From Nymphaea colorata (lineage: Eukaryota > Streptophyta > Magnoliopsida > Nymphaeales > Nymphaeaceae), in contig NC_045139.1 in assembly GCF_008831285.2 (NCBI RefSeq), positions 35,499,706 to 35,563,705 on the forward strand: a stretch of DNA of 64,000 bases. The letters run 5' to 3'. The translations under genes and the position numbers were made by a program. Positions 39,222 to 50,500 of the stretch are shown one piece after another (positions within the stretch are counted from its first letter, which is position 1; each line of letters begins with the position of its first letter). The notes beneath the pieces are model-generated. The model was not told the DNA's origin. It worked only from the letters and a program-made list of their open reading frames with translations, and ran no database searches.

Positions 39222-39890
39222 CAGTAAACATCAAATAACTCCTGCAAAATCCAAAACAGTTAGAAACCAGCAACTTTCAAATCTAATAAGATGAAATAGG
39301 ACTGCTTCTACAAGGGAAGCGTAGTTTCTCACCTCACTGTACAAGAAAATTAGGCAAGAGATGGAGATGAATAAAATAATTTGGGAAGAAATCTTTCTCT
39401 CTCTCTGTGCATACCATCTTCACAAGCAAGACTAATATATATAAGAGAAAAGTGCCTCCATTTGGTGCTTAATTATATCTGGAATGTCACATGGCTTGTA
39501 ATGTGTAAACTTGACATGAGAAAAGATTTGTAACCATGTGTTTGAACCGCTGCACAGAAACGGTAAGCGGGAATTATGCGTATTTGGCATTTTTCTATAA
39601 AGTAGAATTGCCACTTTGCTGACACATATCTAATTTTCAGAAAGGTTGTGAAAGCCACCTGCTATACCCATGTACTTTACAGGTAATAGAAGAACATTAA
39701 TGCACCCAATAAATTAGCCGTTACTAATTGAATAACGTTGTATTTTTCTTTTATGAAGCATAAGATTATTTTGCTCTAAGTTAGCGAGAGTTTGGCAATG
39801 TGCTAACCATGGTTAACTTTTTTTTTGTTTTGATGTTTCAAGACTGCCGCTTGTTATCACCCAACAAAATTAATTTTGGGGCCTTCGTAA

Positions 39891-40267
39891 TAGGGATGTC
39901 AATATGTCTTATTTGAACTGGTTGTCTAACCGAACCATTCTCAAACAATCAGATATGAAAAAAAAATTAATATCCAACTATGAAATCGAATCAGAATAGG
40001 ATGAAATGACATCCAATCGGATTTAGATCATATTTAATTTTAAATAAATATCTTATATCCAATGCTCTTACATTTTGAAAGTCAGACGGAATAGAACTTT
40101 GCTGTAAAAATCAGATTTGAATCAGATTCAAATTCTAAAATCTGATTTCAGATTCAGATATGGCTTTTATTTGTTCGTATTTGAATCCGAATTTAAGTTC
40201 TGTGAATATTCAAAAAAGTAGATATAGTTAAGGGTATAACTTAGAAGTTGATCCATTGACATCTTTA
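39891..40267 (+). mobile_element. GGATGTCAA-ended dispersed repeat, copy 3
   Basis: Begins TAGGGATGTCAATATG and ends CCATTGACATCTTTA. It shares CCGAACCATTCTC and the ATCAGATATGAAAA word with the other copies. Its flanks are only partly similar (CTTCGTAA and CTTCTTGA), possibly an eroded target duplication. Confidence 0.6.
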
Positions 40268-40295
40268 CTTCTTGAGGGTTTAGGTCATTCTCAAT

Positions 40296-40715
40296 GAGGA
40301 TGACAATGAATTAGGTTGGAATTAGAATTATGCGTGAACTGAACTACTTCAAATAAGTCGGATATGAAAAAAAACAACATCAGATTAAGAAACCAGGTTA
40401 GATTCAATTTTAGTAAATGACATTTGATCATATTCAGATTCGGTTTCAAGTAAATATCCAATTGAATAATAGGCATCGATATGGCCGGTTCCATTTTCCT
40501 TTATTCAGTGTCTACATTTTGAAAGTCTGCTTTTGACTTATCATGACATGGATATCTAAATTTAGATACCTGAATTCGAATTTAAAAATGGTTTTGAATT
40601 AGGTTGATTTGTGTATTTAAAAAATGAAATCTTGAGTCAAAGTTAAATATGTCAATATCCGACAAATTGAATATAATAGAGGGTATGTCCGATTTCAAGT
40701 CGGTTGACATCCTTA
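40296..40715 (+). mobile_element. GGATGTCAA-ended dispersed repeat, copy 4, with 9-bp target duplication
   Basis: Begins GAGGATGACAATGAA and ends CGGTTGACATCCTTA, flanked by a perfect 9-bp direct repeat ATTCTCAAT at 40287-40295 and 40716-40724. A 9-bp duplication fits the Mutator superfamily. It lies only 28 bp from copy 3, in the same orientation. Confidence 0.7.
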
Positions 40716-40804
40716 ATTCTCAATTGGTATGAAAAGGTAGCCAAGTAAAGCATTTTTGTTTCCATTTGAATTATAAAACAGCTAAACGAAAACAAGGTCA
40801 GTAG

Positions 40805-40808
<4 letters not shown>

Positions 40809-40855
<47 letters not shown>
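40809..40855. repeat. (AT)n microsatellite
   Basis: Plain AT dinucleotide run in the gap between two genes. Confidence 0.95.
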
Positions 40856-40857
<2 letters not shown>

Positions 40858-41341
40858 AAAGTCAGTAAAAACCAGACCACTTGACATTATTTTTTTCTGC
40901 AATCTACCTTATAGATATGAACTTAACAGCGATAGTAATTTAGTGAGAAACATATATTAAGTTAGTCAATTTTTATTTTAATAATGTTTTTTAAATAATC
41001 TAAAAATCAAGGGCCCTTATAACATCAAAATTTTGATAGTTCACAACCAGGCCTGTGTACCATCATCGCAGAACTATCTGTCCTCTTAGTCACAGATGTA
41101 AATTTGTCCCGATCATCGATCGTTTGCTGTTCATAACAACCTTCTTTCATAATGTCATTGAGAATGCTAATTGCTTTCAAGTTTCAAGAAATCCATCTTG
41201 TCAGCAAGAAGCTACTGGGAATAACAGGAAGGGCTAAAGATGCTATTCTCTGTAACTGATTCCACCATCCCGCTTTACAAGCCCCTCTCAAAAAGTCATT
41301 GCAAAAACGAAAGTTGACATTGATCGTTGGCACAAAGTAGT

Positions 41342-41467
41342 TAGGATGCAAATGTGCCCACAAGATCTAAAATGAATCTCCCAACAAGTTTTACAATAAA
41401 TGGGTAGGATGCAGATGTGCCCACAAGATCTAAAATGAATCGCCCAACAAGTTTTACGGTAAATTTT
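41342..41467. repeat. tandem duplication, period 63 bp
   Basis: Two copies starting TAGGATGCAAATG (41342) and TAGGATGCAGATG (41405), both containing TGCCCACAAGATCTAAAATG and CCCAACAAGTTTTAC. It lies roughly 90-220 bases beyond the FAD oxidoreductase stop codon, so it is probably in that gene's 3' untranslated region. Confidence 0.85.
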
Positions 41468-41558
41468 GAAAACAGACAGGACTGACTGCACTCATGCCTG
41501 CAGGATATGTAGCTTTCCCACGTCTTGCAACCTTCCCAGGAAGAGGGATGAACAGGAG

Positions 41559-44500
41559 CTAGCTGCAACACCTGCCTTGAAGCGAGTATGGTGTGGGATC
41601 AACTTTTGGGACGTTGTTTAACACCATATCCACGACCATTTCTGCAGTTCCCAAGGCCTGCAAATTCAACGGCAAGAAATCATTAGAAGTTCTTGTAGTC
41701 GCAGCCCTCACCGGCTCCACACGCCTGATAAGTTGAAGATTAGAACTTTTTAACACCCAGAATGTCATTTCCTCCTACCAGGCCAAAACAATGGGGACCT
41801 TCTTGGTAGCAGGGGGAAGGACATGAGGATTTTATACCACGGAAAAACACAAACAGCACATGAAAGACATGCTTTAGTGGCTATTGCCCGTTAAAAGAAC
41901 TTTCTAATTTTCCTCGCAGTTGCATGGATATAGTCAAGTAAATAGGGTCATCTTCCACAAAAACATAATAACTTATGTTACACAAGAAAATCAGACAGCT
42001 AGAATCAGCCTTTCAGCTCTTGAACGCATTATGAGTATCCCTTTAGATACTACTCTCTAAATTAAATTTAACATCATTTACGATGACCAAACGTAGCCTA
42101 ACCCATGCCCTAGAGTAAAACCATTGGCCACAGGTCTAGCCGTACACTAAGTATAAAATCAATTTGATCCAACCATGTTCTTATGCTAGGGCCTTACATT
42201 TATGTACCTCTTTCATCTCTTCATTAATTTGCCTCAAATTCATTTTCTAAATTGACAAGCATGAGCCTTTACGGTTCACCCTCTAACGCCATGGCTGTAA
42301 GAAAGGAATGATAAGCAGCATGAAGAATTTCCATAAGCAACTGATATTTCCTTAGGATGTCATATATAAGATTTTGTCAAAGCTAAAGACTCTCATCTGC
42401 AGGCTCATTTATGCACAGCTTCTTTTCATTCTGAGATTTTGTAATTTCAAACTGATTTCTCTGACCTCTAGTATGGACACCTCTTTCCAAATTTATTAAC
42501 CAAATCTTTTAATTTGTTGGATTTTCCATTCTCTATGATCCATCCATAGTCAGCACATCTGCTTGTAGCTACAAAGGAATCCTGAAGTTCTAGCTGAGCC
42601 TGTAAAGGTAGAGTATTTTTTTATTATTTTGAATTCTTCAAATTTTTTCAAATTTTTATGAATTTTTAACATTAAAAGAGTAGATTGTAAATTTTTACAT
42701 TATGTTGCATATCTATCTTTGGGCTCGATGAATACACGTTATGTAACATATTTACAAAGAATGCCTATATCTCTTGTAACATGGCTAGCTGCTCCAAAGT
42801 CAATGGACTAAGTCACTTTGCTTTCACAATGAAGGATGTTTATGGCAGCAAGAAGTGCATCAAATTCTCCCTAGTCTTTTCCACTCTAGCTTGAGATTTA
42901 TTCATGAGTAGGAAATTGTGCTTAATTTTGAGTGGACTTACTTTCTGCAGTGTAGGCTGGATAAAATAATAGTGTGCAGTTCACATGCCTATATTTACAG
43001 CATAGGTAACAAACTGGCACCTCTGTACCCCGAGTTTTGATGGTATTGGTGTAAAAACTGTTGGGAGTAAATAAAACACCGCCTTGTGATTTATCCTTCC
43101 TTTCCTCTTCATCTACTCATACCAGCAAATAGAACATTTAGAGGACCATCTGAAGATAGCTGATTTACAGTAATAGCTTCAAGATTCATCGCATACTGAA
43201 GAAATTTGTCATGAGTTCCTGAAAAGATGGAAAAATAGGAGAATATTGCAATATTGTGGAGATAATGTAATATTAGCCTTAAGACAGGTAGACAAGCAAG
43301 AATTTGTTGGACCTTGTCACGAACTAAAAGTCTCTCCCACTAATGTCAACTCATCAGTGATACCTTTAATCTTATTTAAATATTCCATTACTGTCAAAGA
43401 TCTTTCTTGAAGTTCTAAAAATTCTTCCTGACAAACACCATATGAACATAAAAAAGCTGAGAGTTGGTACTGATTGAACTCCTTAGTCACATTCATCCAG
43501 CACGCCCACAAGACACACTTATGACAGGATGGATGTGAGATAAGCAACCATAGCTCGTTTTTCATTTACAAAACATATTCACAATTTTTAGGATAGGAAA
43601 CTGTCACAAGCTTTTTAGCATCCTGATGCTTTTTGGAATGAATTCTAGCAGTGTTCAAACTCAGCAATGTACGAGTTCAGACAGGCCATAACTCGTAATA
43701 AAAGAATGATCTACCTCTTCCAAGACAGAAAATAAGCACTGTTCAAATCTAGTGACACCTACTGAGGCAAAATTCTTAAAGAGAACATGGATTCAGAAGT
43801 ATTGAAGTCCATAACTGTGAGATCTTGAGTGGACCAGAATTTAAGACTGACCTAGGAAAAACAGGATTCCCCTACTGAAGAAAATGGGAGAAACCAAGAT
43901 ACCAAACGATGATGACAAAGACAATGAAGAGCACAAAAGCAATCAACACTCAAAAGGAGTAATCCAGCAGCCTGATTTAATGACCTGAAAGGAAAACGTG
44001 AATAAGGAATAGAATCACCAAGAAAATAAGATTCGGAGACACTGATTTTATTTTTGTAAGCCAAGACAGATGTTCTAGACACATAAAGGAAATGAACAAG
44101 ATGAAACAACTGGAAAAAGACACCAAAAAGAGCAACACAATCAATCACATATTCTCAGTGAGCCAAAGAGCAAATTTCACAGGATTGAAGAATATATGGC
44201 AGGACACAAGGATAGAAGGTGAACCAGCAAGACAAACGAAACAGAAAGATGGCCATCTCAATGTCCCAAGAACAACCACTGGTCTAAAACTATAAAATAA
44301 AGGCAGAACTGGATAAACCTGAACCAAATTTTGTAGAGGATGAGGAACTTGACCTTTGCTTTCTCTAATCAGGACATGCAACAGCAGCACTAGCAGCCTC
44401 CATGCTGGGAGAAGTCCTCTTATTTATAAATTATATTAGGGCAAAGAAGGTTATAATGCTTGTAGAGATACGAACAAGAAGAAGAGGAAGAGAAAACAAT

Positions 44501-47500
44501 GATCACGATGTAACGTGGAAAACCCTCAACACGAGGGAGAAAAAACCACGAATGAGGAGGAGTTGGTGCCCACTAGCAGCCAGACTCTCTCTCTCTTAAG
44601 ATTATCATTAACACATAAGGATTAGGGTTACATGACTTAAGTAGAGCCCAAAAACGGACTACAAGGCGGGTCGGGTATGGATCCGGACCCGAACCACACA
44701 ATCTATCAACACTCCCCCTCAAGTTGAGCATACATATCAAACATGCCCAACTTGGATACATTCCTCTCAAATGAAGCTGAAGGAAGAGCTTTCGTCAGAA
44801 CATCAGCAGTTTGGTCTTCAGACTTCATGTAAGGTAAGATCAACTCTTTCGCATCAATTCTTTCCCGAATGAAGTGACGATCGATTTCAACATGTTTTGT
44901 TCTGTCGTGAAGAACAGGATTGTTGGCTAAGTTGATTGCAGACTTGTTATCACAGTACATCTTCATAGGTCCTTCAATCTCTATTCCAATGTCAGTCAAC
45001 AATATCTTCAACCATAATAACTCTGACACTCCCATAGCAATTGCCCTATATTCTGCCTCTGCACTGGATCTAGAGCAAACATCCTGTCTCTTGCTCCTCC
45101 ATACAACAAGGTTTCCTCCCAAGTAGACACAGTACCCTGTAGTGGATCGTCTGGTATCACCACAACCTGCCCAATCCGCATCAGAGTAGCCCTCGATTTT
45201 CACAGTCTCTTGTTTCACATACAGGAGTCCCTTGCCAGGATTTTTCTTCAGGTAGCATAGCACTCTGTCCACAGCCTTCAGATGTGCATCGGTTGGCGCA
45301 TGCATGAATTGGCTCAAAACATTCACCGCAAAGGTGATATCAGGTCTCGTGAGGGTAAGATAAATTAGCTTCCCAACCAAACGTTGATATCTTCCCTTGT
45401 CTTCTTCACAGAGAGGCTCTCCATCTCTAAGACTCAACTTGTGCCCAGTGTCAGAAGGGGTAGGTGTAGGTCTACATCCCAATTTACCAGTTTCTTCCAG
45501 CAGATCTAAAGTATATTTCCTTTGGTTTAGTACAAGACCAGTACTAGACCTAGCAACCTCCATACCAAGAAAATACCTTAGCTTGCCAAGATCTTTGAGG
45601 TCGAATTCTGTAGCCAGTAACCCTTTTAGCTTGATAATCTCCTCCTCATCATCTCCAGTAACAATCATGTCATCTACGTAGACGAGCAGGATAGTAACTC
45701 TGCTCTCCTTCTTCTTCACAAACAGAGTGTGATCTCCATTTCCTTGTTTGTATCCATGACGTAGCATTACTCTTCTCAGTCGTTCAAACCACGCTCTGGG
45801 CGATTGCTTAAGGCCATACAGGGCTTTTTTCAGCTTACAACATTTTTCTGGTTCTTCATATCCTGGAGGCATATGCATATATACTTCTTCTTCGAGGTCA
45901 CCATTTAGGAATGCATTCTTAACATCCAATTGATACATCTTCCATTCCTTCATCACAGCTAGAGATATAACCACCCTCACAGTCTTCATTTTCGCAACAG
46001 GAGCAAATGTTTCCAAGTAATCAATTCCATATTTCTGGCTAAACCCCTTGGCCACAAGTCGAGCTTTATATCTTTCAACACTCCCATCTGGTTTGTACTT
46101 GATGGTATACACCCATTTGGATCCAACTAAGTGAGCGGCTTCAGGAATCTTCACCACTTCCCATGTCAAGTTTCTTCTTAGGGCATCTATTTCTTCTTTC
46201 ATTGCATCAGCCCACTTGGAGTCACTTTGAGCTTCAGCGACAGTCCTGGGAATCACAGCCAAAGAAAGAGTAGAAACAAAACACTTGTAATCTTTCCCAA
46301 GTCTGGAATAAGAAACAAAATTACCAATGGGGTGTTGAGTACATGACCTGACACCCTTTCTCAGGGCAATGGGAAGATCGTCATTCTTCTTTTCAACCTC
46401 ATCATGAGTCTCCATGGTCTCCTCGGTAGGACTTGGTTCATCCAGGGAAGGAGTGGCATTGGGATTGGAAGTAGATCTAGCATCACAAGTCATCATCTCT
46501 GTCCGAGTACCTCGTCTAGAGTAGAACTGTCCAAACAACTGAGGGCCTTCCTTCTCAATGCTATTGTCACACCTTTCCTCCTTCTCAGGCACATCAACGG
46601 TATTAAGTGAGTCTGCTTTCTTGTAGTCCAAAAAATCTATAAACTGAAGTTCCTGTCTCTGAGAATACTCTTCTCTGCCCACAGACTGCTCCCCCTGAAG
46701 AGGATTCGCACCAAAGTAAGAGGCATGTTCCAAGAAGGTAACATCTCTCGTAACATAGGCTCGACCAGCAATAGGATCAATACATTTGTATCCTTTTTGC
46801 GTAGGGGAGTATCCAACAAAGACACCTTTGATAGACCTAGGATCAAGTTTCGTGACATTTGGACTGTGATCATGGATAAAACATACACAACCAAAAACAC
46901 GAGGAGGAAGAGGAAATGGTGGACGACTGCCAGGAAGCAACGAGTGGGGAGTCTTACCGTTCAAAACACGACTGGGCATGCAGTTAATAAGATAGGCACT
47001 AGTAAGAACGACATCACCCCAATAGTGTTTAGGAAGATTTCTTTGAAACAAAAGAGCCCTGGTGACATTAAGAAGTTGACGATAACTACAGGATGTCTCG
47101 TGAACAATCCCCCGTTGTCTAAGAAACTCCTCAACAGGCTGACACATGTACTCACGGGCATTATCGGACCTGAAAGTTTTAACATTCGCACCATACTGGG
47201 TATGCACAAGAAGAATAAATGTCTCGATGATTCAAGGAACCTCGCTGCGGTCTTTTAACAAGTATATAAATGTAGCACGAGAGAAATCATCAATGAAAGT
47301 GATAAAATACTGGAAACCTTGACGGGTATGAATGCCCGAAGGTCCCCACACATCAGAGTGAATCAGGGAAAAAGCTTCATTAGCACAACTAGAAGAAAGA
47401 GGGTACGAAGCCCTCACATGTTTGGCAAACTGACAAACATCACAAGAAATGGAAGACACATCAAAGGAGGAACACAAGTCTGGAAACAAATGTTTCAAAA

Positions 47501-50500
47501 TCCCAAAAGGTAAATGCCCAAAACGTTCATGCCAGTACATAAAAGACTGAAGACAATCTTCTCTTCTCTTATCTGTCTTGCGGATCGCTGTCAACAGAGC
47601 AGTAGCCACACGTATGGGAAGACGATATAATCCATCAGAAGCTAAATCAATCCCAATCCTCTTCCCTGTCACCAAGTCCTGCAAAACACAACGATCGGCA
47701 GAGAATATAAGTTCACAATTCAATTCTTTAGTAAGTCTACTGACTGATAAGAGATTTAAAGGAAACTGGGGAACATGTAAAGCGCCCTGCACATGAAATT
47801 TGTCCAACAAGGACAGAGTGCCTTCGCCTGCCACACAGGTAGAGGAACCATCTGCAAGAGAAACACGTTCCCTTCCCGAGGACAACTTATACTCATGAAA
47901 CAATTTTGGATTACCTGTCATGTGATGAGTAGCACCACTATCAACAATCCATTCCCCCACAGAAAAGTTACCTTGATTGCCAATAACTACAAGAGCATGA
48001 TTAGCTGTAGTTCTCTCTGAGGTCTCAGTCTTGTTGACATCGATCCTGCCCAAATAAGCCCTTAGTTCACGAAGCTGGTCAGCAGAAATGGAGACTTTTT
48101 CTCCACTAGAGGCTTGCACCTCAGACATAGGCGTTCTCCCAGTCAAAGATCTCCCTCTGTTTCCCTTCTTTTCTGGATGAAGATCCCAGCAATAATCCAC
48201 AGTGTGACCTGTCTTCTTGCAGTGAGTGCACCGGCGAAGAGACCTAGATGGGCCGCCAGGACCACGACTCACGAGAGCAGATCTCTCGTTATAGGGCACA
48301 AGTTCCCTCTTCCCTTCTTTTGTAACAAGCCTTCTCTGTTCTTCCGCTTCAACACAGGAGTACACATCTTCAATACTGGACACCTCCCCTGAATTCAAAA
48401 TCTGGCTTCGAACATCTTCAAACTCATCATTTAAACCTGCTAAAAATAGGAACACCCTGTTTTCCCATTCATGAGCAACATAGAGCGCCTGATCATGGGG
48501 ACAATGCCAAGGAATATCAGAATGATAGTCAAGCTCTTCCCACTTGGCTTTCAAAGCCCCATAGTACTCTGCAACAGACGAGTTCCCTTGTCGAATGCCA
48601 TAGACTGTCTTCATAACTTGGTAAGTACGAATTGTCGTTTTCTTTTGGCCATACATTTGCTCGAGGACCACCCACATGTCTCTAGCAGTCTTCTTCCGAA
48701 GGATAAGGGGCTGAATATCGGCAGAAACGGAGTTGACAATCCAAGTTTTCACTTGATTATCCTCAAGAAACCAAGTATGCCACACATCACTTGTTCTTGC
48801 TGGTTCGGGGTTGCTCCCATCAATATAGGCCATGCGACCACGGCCAGCAATCCCCATAGTCATAGCAGGTGACCACGAGAAATAGTTTTCCTTGGTGAGG
48901 CGAAGAGTGATGACCTGCATGGGAACATTCTCAGTTCTAAAAGCCCCTATTTCAGTCGGATTGGTGTTGACGGTGGACAAGGAAGAGGCTGCCATAATCA
49001 CAGACCAGTAGGCAGCAAGGGCAGCAGGAAGCAACAACACAATACAACACCAAAAAAAAAGGACAGAGAGCTAGCAACGGAACCAGGCAAAGCGGCGACC
49101 GCTGGAATCAGGCAGTCGGCGCGGCGCTGGGCAGAAATAGACCGCCGGAACCAGGCAGAGCGGCGCGGCGCCAGAAAAAGACACGGCGTTGGGCGGAAAA
49201 AGACCGCCGCTGGACAGGTCGTCGTTGGGCAGGCCGACGCTGGGCGGAAGCGGCGGAATCCTGAGCGGCGCTGATCAGGGCGTCGCTGGGCCGGTTGTCG
49301 CTAGGCGAAGACGGCGGAATCCTGAGCGGCGCTGATCAGGGCAGCGCTGGGCGGAGACGGCGGCGGGACGACAGACGACGCTTGGGCACGAGCGTCGGGC
49401 ACGGGCGAGACGATGAACAGTGCCGGGCGATTCTCCTCCAACACGGGCAAAAGACAACCAGAAACGCCGGAACTTCACGGCTCTGATACCATGTAGAGAT
49501 ACGAACAAGAAGAAGAGGAAGAGAAAACAATGATCACGATGTAACGTGGAAAACCCTCAACACGAGGGAGAAAAAACCACGAATGAGGAGGAGTTGGTGC
49601 CCACTAGCAGCCAGACTCTCTCTCTCTTAAGATTATCATTAACACATAAGGATTAGGGTTACATGACTTAAGTAGAGCCCAAAAACGGGCTACAAGGCGG
49701 GTCGGGTATGGATCTGGACCCGAACCACACAATCTATCAACAATGCCCTTAAGTAGCACCTCAGGATAATAATTAATAAATCCATAATGGATCCAGAACT
49801 GCAAACCAGAACATACAAATAAATATATCTTAACATATATATTGTATATATTTTTTCTGGAAATAAAACAGTCAGGAGCATATCTCCCAGCAAATCCTTT
49901 ATTGGAAGTTTGGAACACATATATCAATATTAGAAATCCTTATGCATTTAAGATCAGTGTTTTATTATCAGCTCCCTATGTATTTGGTCCTCAAAATTTT
50001 AAGTTGTATTAAAGTTCCAGTTTTAGTGTCTTTTATGTAGATAAGGTATATGCTTATTCATCTTTTAATCTTTTTCTATTTAAGGTTTTTGAATAACCAA
50101 TTTACTACAATCTGGACTTATCTTCCTACAATTTAGTATCTGTTAGACTTCTAATGGCTAGTTGGGGAAGTTTAACTAGCCTCTGTACCTGATCCCAATA
50201 GCTGTCAGGCTAGGTCTACCCTCTATAGGACACAGTATGTACATATAAGGATATATGGGTAAACCGACGCACCAGGAGTTAGGGAATTGAATTGTTATCT
50301 TGAGCACATTTTTCAGCTTGGTAAGTATAGTGCAATTTATCTCTATTATCGAATTTGTATCAAAATTTTTCGTTTTGCCCAGTTTGTGGATGTTAATTAT
50401 GGTTTCCCCTAGCTTCTGGGTCAACCATAGCTTCGCTTTGATTCTTGATATACTTGAAAACATGACAATTCTTTCAACATGTACAATTGGGAGAACAAAG

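Larger units (their letters stand above)
39222..41558. other. gap upstream of the unrecognised gene and downstream of the FAD oxidoreductase
   Basis: Contains two adjacent copies of the GGATGTCAA-ended repeat (39891-40267 and 40296-40715), an AT microsatellite (40809-40855) and a 63-bp tandem duplication (41342-41467). Apart from the promoter of one gene and the 3' end of the other, which must lie here, no coding sequence was recognised. Confidence 0.6.
44461..49742 (-). mobile_element. young Ty1/copia LTR retrotransposon (5282 bp) in an intron
   Basis: Complete in outline on the minus strand: a 5' LTR at 49742-49492, a primer-binding site, a GC-rich leader, gag-pol, a polypurine tract and a 3' LTR at 44711-44461. 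The 251-bp LTRs begin TGTAG and end CAACA, and by eye differ at only two positions, so insertion was recent. The flanks are ATGCT and ATGCC, a 5-bp target duplication with one mismatch. The element lies in the last intron of the FAD oxidoreductase, in the sense orientation. Its gag-pol carries an in-frame stop and lacks part of the integrase core, so it probably relied on proteins from relatives to move. Confidence 0.96.

Noticed and set aside
46725-47258. 177-codon open frame on the plus strand
   Set aside because: Antisense shadow of the copia gag-pol frame with no recognisable domain.
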